Positions 24,454 to 39,300 of a stretch of DNA of 55,269 nt are shown in pieces. The number at the start of each line of letters is the position of its first letter. Within the stretch, counting starts at the first letter, position 1. A program made the translations under genes and the position numbers. This DNA comes from Tubiluchus corallicola (lineage: Eukaryota > Priapulida > Priapulimorpha > Priapulimorphida > Tubiluchidae). The stretch lies in assembly GCA_030141605.1 (NCBI GenBank), contig JAQGDQ010000276.1, positions 188,001 to 243,269 on the forward strand. Reading direction: 5' to 3'. A model generated the notes under the pieces. The model ran no database searches. It was not told where the DNA came from and saw only the letters and a list, made by a program, of their open reading frames with translations.

Positions 24454-27400
24454 ATGATGGCGAAAAATGCTGTGTTACTCTTACTCTCAATTACGACAAT
24501 CTGGATTGCTGCTAGTCTAGCTAGTAAATACATCATCAACTTCGAGTCAAATAGCAGATCTTTGAAAGAGTTTGACCTCTCGATCACACTCGGTGCTTCG
24601 TTAGACCATGTTGTGTGGTTTGTGCAGGTACTGATATAATTATTATATTTTTTCATGTTACAAATTGTGTGCAGTTTTGATGTCACATTACAAAGTAATG
24701 CAAAGTTGAATCTACTACAACACCATGGAGCATTAGTGTTATTCCATGCTTAATTTTTTAAGTGGTTATCATACTTGGAACTTATAGCTATCTTGAATTA
24801 AAATTTGTAATCATGTTCACGAAGTTTTTACTATTTGGTATATTTACGGTTTTGCTAGTCAGGTAAAAACTTTGTTTAACAAAAGTTTTTAGTAGTGCTA
24901 AGAAATTATTTGCCTGAAGATCTAAACAAATCAGTCGATTTCACAAAAGCAATAATGTTGGTAGTTAGAAACCTAATGAATGTGAATCTACTGGACATTA
25001 AATAATCTTATTGATAAATGTTATTCTGCCAACAAAATAACAAATTGTTCATAATAATCATTCGGTCAAGAAAATAACTTTTAGTACTTTTCTTGTAGAT
25101 ATCAGATCTGCATTTAAGTATTTTTCACGACCACAAATCGTTGCGTTCTTTGGAGTTTGAAGAATTTTGCAAGTTTACAATTCCAGATATTGAACCTGCT
25201 GTTGTGCTAGCCACAGGTAGGAAAGAGGCTTTTTATGCAAGACAAAATTTTTATTCCCATATATTGTGCAATTACTACCACATTTTGAAAAGCTCTGAAG
25301 ACAGATGAGATGCTTTGAAAAAATTGTACCGTTATATAGTGTGGCTTGACTTACACAGGTACTAGATACTTGTTATTTCAGATACCTCCTGTTATTACTG
25401 TCCATACAAGAGTTTATCCAGCTACTTCTTTGAGCTTTCTGAACTTTTTGTACAGCACTTTCTAAACTTAAGTGTACTACAGGAATCAGCTGAATCACTT
25501 ACATGATTACTTGCTGTGTGGGAAGTTATGGGTTCAATTACACGGCCGTGTCATATCAGAGGTTTAAAAAATGGTACCACTGATTATCCATATAATTGGC
25601 TCCTGCTTCGTAAAGCAAAGTAAGAAGACATTAATAATATTCATTGTTGTTTTAGTCATTGCTACAGGTTCTGTACTTTGTGTTGTTTGTTGGTCTGTAG
25701 CCAGCTTCATTTAGAAATTTCTGTATTTTTGTGAATTGTCATGAATGACCTGGCAGTTGTCTGAGATAAGTAAAGAGCGCTGCTTTAGTGCGAAAGTTTT
25801 TTGATATTCTGTTTTTAGCAAAATTGAAAGCTTGTTCAAGGTTTTTTCTCTTGCAATAAATGCTTTTAGGAGACTTGGTTGATGCAAAAACTGCAGATAA
25901 CATTGGTTCTACACAATATTCAGAAGAGTGGGAAATGTATTGGAGAGCACTTAATGGGTCCGGTGTATTAGAGAAAACATCTTGGCTTGATATCCGTGGA
26001 AACCATGGTATGTTACAATATGCTAGACACAACGAATGTATACATTATTCATCACTGGCTATCACCTGAAAATTTCCTAGTTGTAGTTGCAGTTATTAGA
26101 ACGTGAAATTGTTTAATACAGTAGGCGCAGCTTAATAGACTCACTTTGGGACCGAAGTGTTTTGACCCAATTAACCGATTGAACCTATTAACCGATGGGT
26201 GTAGTATTACTGGTATAGAGGTATGTGTCACCAGCTTACTGTATGCACTGCAAAGGTTTTTAATGAATTTTAGAAACAAAGTAATGCCTAAATTTCTTTG
26301 TGTTGTTAAAAATTAGCAAAAAATATTTTAAAATATTAATTTATGTAGGTGAATTAGCAATAAATTAAAAAGTATACTTTTCTAAATCACGCAAGTCTGA
26401 TTATTCGCGAAAATAATGGAAATACGTCCAAGGTCGGCTGATTCATTTTTTGTGACAAGTTGAGTCAGTAAGTTCTCATAATAATGAAAATGTTTAAAAC
26501 TGTTGTTGTATGATATACAAAAACGTGCTTGAACTGTTGGTGGTGACCGTATTTCCCGCAAGAGGTTTCGTCTGTAAGCTCTGCTTGCTATCGTGACATA
26601 CTTATTGTACTGTACCTGCATCCCTTGTATAACAGCAATAGCAAACTGATTAAACTTTCTGGGAAAGACAGCTAGAGTTTCAAAAGCAAACCGCTAAGCA
26701 AATGATTAAATGTTTAGCTTCCAGCTTGGGTAATTAAGTCAATTGCAGTGGACGGGCGGGTCAAGGCAAACCATTAGGCTAGTACATTAGCCTATGATAC
26801 ACATTCCTGCTTACACACAAAACAGTACTTAATATGATTGTTTCTATGTATATTATAGGACAAAAGCAAACTAAGATGATATAAAAGTCATAAAAGCTTA
26901 TTAGTCACACGAAAGTGTCTTATTGAAGCATGTGAAGCAAAAATATTGAGTCAATTACCGACAGTTTTTGTACATTAGAATAGAAGCAGCCTGTACCAGG
27001 CATTTTTGAATCAGTTAAGCGATTGAGTCTATTAACTGGTGCCTGCTGTAGATTAAAATACTTCGATAGCTTATGCTATCGCTTTTTTTAGTTTTATTAA
27101 GTAAAAAAATAAAGTGCTGTCAGTTTACTATTGCTTTAGGTTATTAACTTTTCAAGTTTGGATTACCAGACTACTGCGTTGTTTGTTTTTAACCTTATTA
27201 AACATTCTCTTTCAGATGCTTTCAATGTTCCTTACCTCAAGAGTGATTTTAATTACTTTAGGTAAGTTTTTTAACCTGTCTTTAACTATATATTCTTGTA
27301 AGGATGCACTGAATTTTTCCCCCGAGCTTACCACAATTACTTTTTTTTAAATTATCACATTTTGTGAAAATTATATTTAACAAATAACAAGACCGAATGT

Positions 27401-30400
27401 TGCCCTATAATGCTTATAAAAATTTATCCCAAAAATGATAGTAAACAGCAAACACGCACAACAGCCAACATTTTAGTTTATGTTTCTGTATGACAACTGA
27501 AAGAATGCAATTTGCTGTCAGTATACAAGTCGTGTCAATGCACAGTAATGTGGCGTTGCTGTATTCGCTTATACACAGGGAAAAAAATCAGTGATGAGCT
27601 AGTAAACAACTATACTATTGTAGTTTTGCTTAAATACTATTTTTATTGATTATACAAAATAGTTTTAATTCTTGAAAGAATTAGGCTGCTGTTATTATAC
27701 TTAATACTTTCCTACATTCTATTAACCATTAAATGGAAAACAGATTTAGCAGTCAAAGCAATTTCACACAGCTCACCAATCACTACTAACTTAAAATGAT
27801 AAAACATTACAGTTTATAATTCTTTTCAGTTAGAATTACAAGAAAATTCTGTTCATTTTTGCTAAAAAATTCCGTTCATTTTCTCTTCTTTATTCCAATT
27901 TAGTTTTTTATTTTATTCGAAATTTGGTTCGGCAGTACAACCAATCAGTTGGTAAAAGTATATGAAAATTTCTGTAACGAGTGGTAAAAGAATTTCATCT
28001 TTTTTGTGCAGTATATCAAATGAAAGCACCTGATCTGAGTAAGGATGAAGGTCATTTAAAAGTCCCATTTTTGTCGCAAACTACTTTTCTAGTTTTTTTG
28101 TGCATTTGTCAGTGCCATTAAATGCACTTAGTATTGCTCATTACTTCAATGTTTCTTAGTTCAAACAGCATACACCAACTTTCCTACTTATTAGCTTTTT
28201 TTTGCATCTATTATTAAAAGTATGTTTATATTTAAATTACAGGTCATATTCTGCTCAAGGAAGAAAAGATTTTCAGTCTTCATACCATTATATTCATAGA
28301 TCTGGAGTTGATCAATATTCATTCATTGCGGCTGATTTTACTCCTGTTCCCGGATTCAAGAGACCTTACAACTTCTTTGGCTACAATCCAGAAGTAAGCT
28401 TATTGTGTAAACAAACCGGCAAAATTTTTCAACGCCTGCCTGGTATCATCCTCATTTAACAGCATTCAGTCAATCAGCTGTAAGTGTTCAAAATGTGTAA
28501 TTGGCAAAAACAGAAAGCAACAACGTGGTTGAACTGTCGTAGCTATTATGCAGAAGTAATTAGAGTTAAATAAATTCAGTATATATTATATACAGTAACA
28601 TGCATGTGGACAGAGCAAAATGTGAATGAAAAATTTTATGTGAAGAGAGTTCAAGGGATAGTACTTTGCTGATTGTTCAAGCAGGTTTATGTTGAATAAT
28701 GCTCAAGCTCTCTCAAAACAGATTAATTTTTAAGCGTATAAAAACAAATTATGGTGGTCATTGATTATTTTTGTGCCGATGGCTAGTAAGCTTAACTGTT
28801 TTGTATGCTTAAAGACCTTAGACACGCCCTATTGGTTTTTTAGACCCTAAAAACCTCCATAATGTGCTCACTTTTATGGCTATGTTTATATCAATCTACT
28901 GGACATATTTCACTATTATGCTTACTCTCATTGTTTAATTGCACTTTCCGCTTCCCTTGAAATGGCCTATTTCTTTCGAAACATTCTTTTTCACAAAACT
29001 GTGTCTTAACTACAAACTAAGCAGTTTTTCTTTAAAGTCGTGTCCCCCCCCCACACACACACACAGCAAAAGTTCTGGCATATGTATTAGTACCTGCACC
29101 CTCACTATTTGTTATATTCATATTGTCAGTGATTGTGTATTATGCAAAACAGTTGATAGGCTTTTGTGGTTTACTGCTTGTCTTGCTTGTTATTGTGAGA
29201 TGGAGTGTGATTTTTTAATGTAAAATGTGTTTAAATTTTTAGTTTTCAAATGTATATAATGTTTTTGCTATGATTTTTTTAAATAGTCAAGCAGCAAGGT
29301 ACTGGAAAATTTTGCAGCAGACAGCACAAAAAGCAATGCAACTATTTGGTTTGGACATTATCCAACCTCATTCATTGTTTCTTCATCTCCTGGCATAAAG
29401 CACATTATGAAGTAAGCTATAACACTAGTATTCTATGATGCAAGTAGTGTTTAATAGCCTGAGTATTAACGCTCCACTTAGACCTTTACAACTATGACAG
29501 CAATATGGTTCCCAACAAAAGTAGTCTTCTGTCAAATTAGCTCTCACAAACCTCCTGCATTGGACTTTAGTGCAACACTTAAATAGTAAAAAGTTTCTCG
29601 ATTTTATGACATATTATTTAATAAAAACATTTGAAAAACATTTTGATACATCACTGTGCACTGTCTTCTATGAAAACATGAGTGTCTCTAAATTTCTATT
29701 ATTAAGACGTGTATTAATTTTTTACTTGTGTTGCTCATATGACTATTTTGTCACTTATAATTTGCTACAGTGGCAAAATATACATGAATTTTTTTCACAT
29801 TGAGTGCTATCTTGTTATGTTAAATGATGAATTTAAAACTTACTCTTATTGACGTGAAATTACACTCATTCTTAAGCCGTCTTTAAAAAGCATATGGTCT
29901 TCAAGGTGTAACTCTGTACTCGTAAATCTTTATTAGTGTGTCTTTGTTTCCAGGCTGTTAATCTTAGACCTGCCATTGTAACGAAATAAGCTCTTTTGCT
30001 ACAGGCGTTTTCACCTGCTAATTTATTTCTCTTTCATTTATAAACTTGTTTAGATCAGGGTTAGCTTACATGTGTGGACACCTGCACACTCTGTTTGGAA
30101 TTATTCCAAGAATGTATTCTTTCCAGGAAAGTGGTAACCTAGAACTGGAAGTGGGAGATTGGAGGGAAAATCGTATGTAAGTCTTGTTAATTAGTGCTAA
30201 AGCAGTTTTGAAAAGTTTGTTCTGTAGATTCTTTGAATCAGCATTTTATTATTTGCATCACAACAATAGTTTTACCTTCTCTAATGACTTTCCAGCTTTT
30301 AATATGATTTTGTTTTGTTTTAGATTTCGTGTCGCAGCAATAGATCATGGCTTGTTGTCTTTCATAGATGTTACACACAGAGAATGGCCAGTCATTCTTA

Positions 30401-33400
30401 TAACTAATCCAAAAAATGCTCTGTACAAAATGCCCTGGCACGAACCACTAGACAGAATTATATCTTCAACTCATATCCGGTAAGGCTAAAAATAAAGGAC
30501 AGAAAGTTTGCTAGCTGAAAAAACAACTGTATAATCTCAGCTAGCAATTACAGTAAACTAAGCTTCTTGCTATCACGGTTGCAATAAAAGAAATAACAAG
30601 AAAAAAGAGTGTGTACAGGAAGTACAATATAATACAATGCAAAATTTGTTATGTGATATGGCATGAAAATTTTTACTCTTAAATCTTTTCTTTGGGCTGA
30701 ATTTTGAAAGTAAAGCCCTGGATGTTCAGGTGAAATACATTAACAACCAGTTTGGTAACTGCTGCTGTTCTTGTTAGGGTACTGGTGTTTTCAACATCGC
30801 CTTTAGAACATGTAAGAATTCGGATAAATAATGAAGAATGGAGAAATGCCTCTCACTCAAGTGGTCCTTTGTATGTTCTACCATGGAATTCGACAAAATA
30901 TGTGCATGACCTCCACAGTATTCAAGTTTTTGCACAGGTGCCTATGTATTTTAACTTTTTTGCAGGGATGCACCGGATACAGTTTAGCAAATTCCTGATT
31001 GGATCCAGATCTATATGTGACGGATCCGATTTCAGACCTATGAATTAACATGAACGATATATCATTTTTCTTAGCCTTTTGTTCATGTGGTAGCATCACC
31101 TGTTCATTTTCAGGATCACTGAGCAATTTTAAATTTAAAGAGTGAAAACGGTTTTTAAAGTTGATGTACTGTAAACACATGACACTTTCAAACACTTTTT
31201 AAACACTTGATCTACACTTAACTTGAACTAAAAACAGCTGAACTACGCTTTTACTGAAGCAGATGACCCTAAATTTTTAGTAGCATATCTTTGCGTGCTG
31301 CTTGCTGCACTTAATGACATTAGGAAGATTGCTGGTATTGATTATTCTACATGCATTGTGCCAGTATCTGGTTCTTTTTTGCTGGATTACTGCTGTGTTT
31401 ACCTGCCTTGAGGGGCAGATTTTTTTGTTTTAGAATTCCGCGTGCCCAATGTCTACAACAGACGTGCTGGTGAAATGATGATGGTGATGCTTAAAAACTA
31501 AGCGATAATTTTGTAAATTTATGAAGATTTTAATAAAAATCATTTAGATTCTTTAAAAAAATTAAGACTATGTAGGTAATTAAGCTGTTATGTATATTTT
31601 TTCTTACCCATTCTAATTTTTTTCACAATCAGTGCACAATTTGTAGTTTTATACGTAGAAAAATGGAAATGCAAAAAGGACAACATTTCTACCAATTGGG
31701 AAGTATTAAATTAGGATCCAGAGCACCATCCGGTACATCCCTACTTTTTTTATTGTGTTTTTGGCGGATACAAGTAAAATGATTGCCTTGATTGGTTCAT
31801 ATTTATGTTACAGGAAACTATCCATATTTCAGATGATTCATGTTATGTTCACGTCTAGTAATTTTTTGAGGTTTTCAAAATTTCATGATATTTATTCACT
31901 CCTTATTACAACCAGTAATAAATTAAGAATGTTGCTGTATAATTAAACATGTTGCTTTGATTTAGTAGTAGAGGCTGACAAGTAAATTGAAAACACACTG
32001 TAAACGTAAATTGATATTGAAACAAGGGCAGAATTAAAAATTCGGAAACAGAAATTTTGTGGCGTGCTTGGTATAATGGAGCAGCTCTATGGTCTGTTTG
32101 GTTTTTTAGGATGCTGAGGGACATCAAGGTAGTGTATCGCAACAGTTTTCGTTAGATGAGAAACCCACTCAGGACTTTGCTTTCCTTGCACGATTAATTC
32201 TCATGACCAATATTGTATTACTGGTATGTAAAAGAAATTGAAAATATTTTTTTTGCAAAGTAGCACAAGTAATGTAATGCACTGATATCAGACTTCTTAG
32301 TGCAGTAGGTTGCCCGCATGTTCTGCGCTAATGTAAGAGCGATGCATATAGGCTTGACCAGCCTCAACAAAATGTGCTTTGTAAAGTTATTAAACCTTTC
32401 TAACTTGAAGGAGACTATGTTTCATCTTTAATAAATTCCTCTTTGTTCAGCATTTAGGAACAATATTTTGCTGAACAGAAAAGTAAACTTTTTAAATCAG
32501 AAGTCTTGTTGTAGGCAAGTTATAATAAAAATTATAGTCGAATTATACTTGCCAATTTAAGAAGCTTTGGTGTGTCTAATACCAAGTCTGTTAAGGTAAA
32601 GTGAGCTCTTTTAACTTTGATTCTAATTATTTTTTGAAGAGTAATCATCAATTTTGTTTTAGCTCCAGATAGCTTTTGGGGTTTTTCTTGCACTGAGTGT
32701 TTTACCAATGTGTATCCTACGATGCTTCACAACATTTTCTCATTGTAAGTATTCAAGTTGTTGTGGAACAATTCCAAGCCTAATCACAATTCTTTGATAT
32801 TTCATGTTTGCCAGTAAAACCAAGAAATTGGGTCAAGTAAAACTGCATTGGTGTCATGCTTTTTGTATTCAAAGCTAGTAGTTTCTCCTGCCTCGTGGCT
32901 TTCATTGAGAATGATATATGTCAGTTAATATTTCTGGTAGGATTAAAATTGTTCCAAATGCTGTTGCAACACATATCTAAAACCATACTATAAATGTACT
33001 GAAGTTATTTTATTTCCTTTCAGTATCAATGTATTACAGAACATATATGTAGTAAAAATTCTCAAAATGTTGCAAAGCGGTTGTTAGTCATTCTGCATTA
33101 TCCGACTGTTGTGGCTGTAAAATAGGTATTAAGGTTAATTTATGTACTGGCGAGGCATTGGCATAATCTAATGGCTTGAAATTAAAATGTGGAATTTGAA
33201 ATTTATAAATAAAAATCGTGTAATACATACATTTAGCAAATTAGTAGCAAGTAGACACAGTCATCAAGTCTACCTATAACACTAATTTAATGCATTTGAG
33301 ATAGGTCCAGTCATCATTAATAACAACAACAACAACAAAGCAGCAACAGTATCTAACAGGTTAATACTATAAATAAATTTTACTTCTTGGCCCTTAGCCT

Positions 33401-36366
33401 GTATACAAAAACATTTTGCGTACATCCTTGACTGAATTCAAATTGTTATAGTCAATAGTGCGCAGACAATAGTGCGCAGTCCTTCCTATAGTGTTTTGCT
33501 TTGCCCTGCCCCTTTAACGGTGGTAAGTGGCTATTGCATACGACTTTGCTTTCACTAGACAAGTAATTTATTAAAAGTGATGCAGTCATTAAAGCTCCAA
33601 CTAGTAACAAAACTATGACTGCTTTTATACACTTTACAGCTTTTAGTCATGATAACCCTGGCCAACAATTATAAATATTTTTTTCTAGACCAATACGTTT
33701 GTCATATCAGAGTCAGTTCATTAAATTAATTTACAAGGCTATTTTTGAACTCAAACTTTACAGTTTGCAAAAACGTCAGTCATAATATACAAATAAAGTT
33801 TATAGGCAACTCAAAATTCTTTTTGGCTTTATTCAGAATTGCTCAAATTAGATCTTGTATTGATCATAGGATGCTTTGTGTACATTGTAGAAAGAGATGC
33901 TTTCTTTGTGTTTTCAATTTTTCAGAGATTTGAAGAATAGGAATTACATGCTAAATATGCTAGAATTATAAAAATTAATTATTGATAAAAAGTGCCTAAA
34001 TAACTTTTAACTCTTTGTTTTGCAGCAAGCACAACCTGTTCACCAATTAAAAAGTTTGTTTACAAGATCCATCTTCTTTCAACTATAGACATCTTGTTTT
34101 ACCCACTTATTGTATCTGCTCTTTATGTAGCAGTAGGTAAGTTTTGCAACATGGAAGAATGTATTTGCTAAAAAAGTTTGTGCTTTAAGAACAGGTTTTT
34201 CTTCATTTTCTTATTATGTTTTTATCACCAAATGCTTTAAAAATGCCTTTGTGTACCGAGTCTGTTATTGGAAGTTATAGATATAGTTAGACAGGTAGTG
34301 TGTTGCACTCATACTACACAGTTTGTTCTTGTAAACAAGCAATAGAACACAATATATTAACACGATAACATTATAATGCAACATGTTAATACATTGTGTT
34401 CGTCCTAGTGCTTATTTACAGGTATCAGTCGTAGCTTATTTTGCCTCATGCCTATTAAACGAAATTCTCTGTGAAAGGTTTACATTTTTATGACTGAGAG
34501 GAGTGAAAAGTTACTAACATCATTATCCAGCTGAGTTCTTCTAAGTGAACTTAGCAAATTAAAGGAATTAAACCTCTGTCATTGCCAGCAAACCACATTA
34601 ATCAATATTTTGGCCTGACCTTACAAATTTGCCATTCCGATCAGTGTGCCAACTGATTCTGATGCTCGTTGCTCTCTGGAAGTGATTTGGAGGGACATTA
34701 GTAATACCCATGAACACAGCCATGATTACTATATATTGCAGTTGGAGCTGTCGCATTTTTGCATTGCTTGTTAGTGTTATGTCATCATTCTCATAGTATT
34801 TCAAAAATTTAGCGAAATTTTTATAAATGTTAATTTCTTTCAATGTGCTGTTTATTGAGTGCAAACGACCATTTTGACGAAAAATGACATTATCAATGCT
34901 AAAAATTAAGCCAAAGGAAATAATCAGTATATCTATGACACTGCAATTACCACGATGCATAAAAATCATTACAAAATCAATATGGTGAAATTTTAGTTAC
35001 CAGTATGAAAGTAAAAATACACTGAGACAGAGACTCTATAAAACGTAAAGATGTTGAAAGAGTTGTAGGCTTCCCATATTGTGTTCCCCTTGATTGTGAA
35101 ACATGTAGTTGTGTAAATTTTTTGGTTTTATTCTTCTAACACTTATTACTGTCGTTTCTTCTTTCATTACATAAACTTTGCCTGCATTAGACTAATTGTT
35201 TGCTGTAACTGTTCTGATTTTTTGCCTGAATCTCATATATAGAAGGTACAATTTTTTACATTTTTTATTAAATTTCCCTCTTAAGTGTATTTCTACTTTT
35301 ACACTGGTAACTCATATTTCACTTTTTTTGATTTTGTAATGTTTTTTGTGCTTTGGTAATTGCAGTGTCATAAATGTACTGATTATTTCTTTTGGCTTAA
35401 TTTTTAGCACTGTCAATGGCATTTTTTTGGAAACAATTTTCTGCACTCAACAACAACCTGTTGATTGCCAGAAGCTGGCTCTTTCGTGTACTTCACTTTT
35501 TTTATTTCAGGTCCATTTTTTGTTGGAAACTTGATAGATGGTTACACCGGTGTATGTTTTATCTGGGGCCTTTATGTGAAAGGCGCTTCTTTACCGGGTG
35601 ATGTCACTTTTACACATGGAATTTCACATGTAAGACATCTTAAACTTCTTTTGCAGTTAAATAAAGCCATTCAGTTACTAACTGAGGCCACTGAATTTTA
35701 ATTAGTGAAATACTGAGTTTTTAATGAAATGTTACTGTTTCAGTTTTTCAAATTTCGGTCTGATAATACTGGTGTAACAGTTTATGTCTAATATCAAGAA
35801 TTAGACTCAGTGACAAGGGCTACAACAAAATAAAAATGTGACAGAAGTTTTGATTTTTCATTTGTCTTCTTATATGCAAATAACTGAATTGAGAACTTAA
35901 CATAACTATGTCTGCTAGATTTTATGTAATAATACCAAATTATTTCATATCACATAATAGCAAATAACTTCCTGTTTTGGTGACAACAGCATTGTTAAAA
36001 TGAATAATATTAAGTTTTGCATTGGATGTATATTTTCAGCTTGCCTTGTACCACATACCTCTAGTGCTCTGCTTAGCAAACATTGTGGCGAGAAGATCTA
36101 AAGGATTACCTCTAACACTAAGTCGGGCAATATGGCAAGCAATTCCTTTATTCTTCATTTTCCTGTTAAAAGGTTGGTTCAGCTTCAGTTTATACCTAAA
36201 GCTTGGTGTTATGGCTTTTCTGCTTAGCCCTCTGTATCTATGGAGTATCATTTTTGGTTTTGTGCTTCTGTGGAGAGCTTCAGTTTTACAAAGACAACAG
36301 TTTACGCTTGTTTTGCAACAAACGTTGACTGACTGCATCGATGATCATAAGACTGCTGTGGACTGA
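24454..36366 (+). CDS. TMEM62: TMEM62, membrane metallophosphoesterase-like protein, complete
   Basis: Fourteen exons: 24454-24627, 25099-25216, 25870-26007, 27216-27261, 28243-28393, 29287-29411, 30054-30176, 30324-30479, 30778-30937, 32110-32223, 32663-32744, 34026-34136, 35511-35629 and 36040-36366. All borders are GT..AG, every phase fits, and the 1944-nt join encodes 647 residues, close to human TMEM62 (643). Residues 5-23 are hydrophobic (signal or anchor). The calcineurin-like phosphoesterase motifs are in order: D61-L-H63, G98-D99..D102, G141-N-H-D144, G232-H233 and G259-H-L-H262. All expected metal ligands are therefore present. Exons 10-14 encode the multi-pass C-terminal membrane region, with helices at about 425-458, 475-500 and several after 535. 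The physiological substrate of TMEM62 is not established. A second in-frame ATG at 24457 gives a nearly identical start. Confidence 0.96.
26119..27048. mobile_element. TA-flanked inverted-repeat element, 930 bp, in TMEM62 intron 3
   Basis: The left end CAGTAGGCGCAGCTTAATAG and the complement of the right end CAGCAGGCACCAGTTAATAG, both continuing ACTCA, form inverted repeats of about 25 bp. Each is flanked by TA (26117-26118 and 27049-27050), as in the Tc1/mariner/pogo superfamily. The interior has no convincing transposase; a 79-codon minus-strand frame at 26621-26382 is unrecognised. Confidence 0.75.
34870..35430. repeat. Large inverted repeat in TMEM62 intron 12
   Basis: The complement of the left arm (about 34870-35025) matches the right arm (about 35283-35430) over about 150 bp. 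For example, GTAATTGCAGTGTCATAGAT on the left pairs with GTAATTGCAGTGTCATAAAT at 35357. Both arms also share TTGATTTTGTAATG and ACTGGTAACT. The spacer is about 257 bp. The right arm ends some 80 bp before exon 13. It could fold into a long hairpin in the pre-mRNA or be a fold-back element. Confidence 0.8.
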
Positions 36367-39300
36367 GCGAGCTTAGGAAAATTTTCTACTGTGATAATTT
36401 CCAGTTGTTAACTAATATATTTGTAAAAGAAGCTTGCATTTTTACCTAGTCTTTTTTCTAATCAAAGCAAACAATGGATGTGAAATACCTGAATCACTGT
36501 AAAAGAAGTTAAATTCATTTTAATTGTTGCAGTTAAATTTTACTATAAACTTTTCTGACACCATTACGCATTTTTCAGTTTTGTGTTAAATATCTGTCAG
36601 GCGACTATACTGATTTGCAGTTGGGACCTTATTTGAATTTTTTGACATCGACCCCATTGACATTACACACAAAACTGTATGATGCATTTAAACTATGCAT
36701 ATATTCTGTATTTCTACTGTTTATTTTGGGTTTACATCGTTGTTTTATCGTAAGAATGTGTGATGTTTCAAGCAATGAAATCACTAAACATTCTTTCGGC
36801 TTTTTCTGTAACTCAGACAGGTTACTAAACACCGCAAAAGCTCCCCACATGCAGTTTGGTGAACAGTAGCAGGTTCATAATATCATTATAGTACCTAATT
36901 CAATGTCAGCAGTTGTAATTGTAATACTTTTAAAGATGTGATTAGGTAGTGCAGCACTCTACCTAAAAGTTTTAGTTTGGATTAAGAAAATAAATGCACA
37001 TTTGTCAAACATGAGGAACTTTATAAATTTCTAAGTCATTTAAGCATATAATACGTTTTTGTTTATTATTTTAAAGTAAATCATATTATAAAACCTTGTT
37101 CGAATGCACATTATGAAAAGTTGTCAATATTCAGTCAGATAATGTGCATTTCATGAGCAGTTATAAGTTTTTCTTCGGATTTCATAAATTTTCATAATTA
37201 TATTCGAATTTTACTTAATAACTGCCCTATGTGTCTCAGTCAGGCCTTTTGTACTGTATTTCTATTATAAGCACTTCTAAGAGGACAAATTCTACATTTC
37301 ATTTATTGATTTTTCTCAGTTCTCATTCATCCTGGTGTAAAATTACTCCCGGAAAAATCATATATGTTAATATAAGTTGCAATATTTGTCTTCCGCTAAA
37401 AATATGAATAAAGAACAGGAACACAAGGATTCTTTTTAATTCATATCGAGTGCAAATTTACACTATTGCAGTGAAAAGTAACAAGACACTTTCTGGTTTT
37501 TAAAGTGCAGCATGCTTGAAATATATAATCGCATAAAACAGGCTATTGTCCTAATTTATTATAATTGTGATTTATTAAAACTGGATTTAGTTGGAAGGGC
37601 CTTGCCATATGAGAAATAAAAGATAGAATATTACAGTAGTATAAGTTGTTTTGTGCACTTGCAGTAAGTTACATATAGTGACAAGGAATTAGTGCATTTG
37701 ATACTATCTAGGTCAAAATGAAACCTTGAGAATTTATTTACTTTCCCTTTCAACTAAGATTTACTAAAGCTTCACAACAAAGTTAAAAAGTGCATTTCTG
37801 TTTTTGACAAGCATTTTTAGAATCTATATCTCGAGTAATTGATTATTATTCCTTCTTAATCATTGTTAAATTAATTGGCTGTTGTTTGTTTGGTAAAGTC
37901 AATAAGTGTTATACAATATTCAAGTTGCAGATGCTAATTTTACAAACAGTACCACTTTTTCTTTGTGATTAAGATAGGTGTTATCATCCTCAATAATTAT
38001 TGTATTATTAAACTCATAAAGTCCAGTGAAACTTAAAAAGTAGGTATTTAATACAGATAAGTTTAGTTATTTGACCTATTTAAAACTGTTTTGCTTTTAT
38101 GACTAGTATTAGCTATAATTTCTATTGTCAATACTACAAAACTTAATTTATATCATGACATGGTTGTTAATATTTGTGCCATATTGCAGTAACCTTGCTG
38201 CTTGCAGATTTTGCAATATACTAGCGATTAACAAGCATAATGCATTGTCTTTCATCTGTGTATTTGTCGCTTTGTAATTGTTTGGTCACGCACGAAATTC
38301 TGCACTGTGCAGCAAACGTAATTTATAAATAAATAAATATGTTTGTATAAATGTATTTTTGCTTTAGTTTTGTTTACCTAGAAGTTCAAGTTTCTCCTGA
38401 AAACAGAAACAAAATTGTTCAATCTCTAAGAAAAGTAAACCACAATTAATATGTAAGAAGCAATCTATTGAAATAGAAAGCAAGTTTTACATACTTCATT
38501 GGCAAAATTGCCAATGAACTGGTAAAACGAAAAGCAAAAAATGGCCAGGAGTTAGTAATGAATAAAAGTTATTGTAACTTTCTTACCAGTAATTATAGTA
38601 ATCGTCATAGATCATAAACCAAATTTATTATTTAAACAACTGCATATATTCAACATGACAATCGAACCGATTTATGTAAAATGTATGGTAAGTTAATTTA
38701 ATTCATTTTAATAGTTAATTTCTGCAAATAAATAGCACCTATAAACTTATAGGTATTGTCATATTATAGTAAGGTTAGCAGATGATTATTAGTTAATATG
38801 ATAACAAATGTGAAACTATGACAAATTCTATGACTAAATTCCTAATGGATTTTGTCAAGCTACAATATGACTAACATTCATAATTTTTTCTTACTTCTTG
38901 GCTAATTTCAATAATGATTTGCATTTCATAACTGCAGTAATAATACCAAAAACCAAATAAAACTGCATGTTAAGCGTTCATTAGCATGTAAACTGAATTT
39001 GACAAAAGTGCAGGCTTATTGGATCACAGAGCTTTCACCTCATTAAAAACCTGCAACGGAATAAAATTGATAATAAAATTGATTAACTTTCTCAAATAAA
39101 ATCTCAACAATGCTAATGTAAACGTAGCCTTGAATTAAAAACAAACTCATTAAGAAACGGGTACTCTTTCAAGCCAATTACACAAAATAAGAAATTTAAA
39201 TTATTAAGTTACATAAAAGTTACTTGAACAAAAAAATTATATACATGTAATGATCTTATGACTTGTGAGACAGTAAATCAGTTAGTAGTAGGAACAGAAG

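Noticed and set aside
31431-31500. A short frame FRVPNVYNRRAGEMMMVMLK after a strong acceptor in TMEM62 intron 9.
   Set aside because: It would end the protein before the membrane domain and has no family match; the main splice form is in frame without it.
34598-34969. 123-codon minus-strand frame sharing residues with a plus-strand frame at 35346.
   Set aside because: The similarity is explained by the inverted repeat; there is no coding evidence for either frame.
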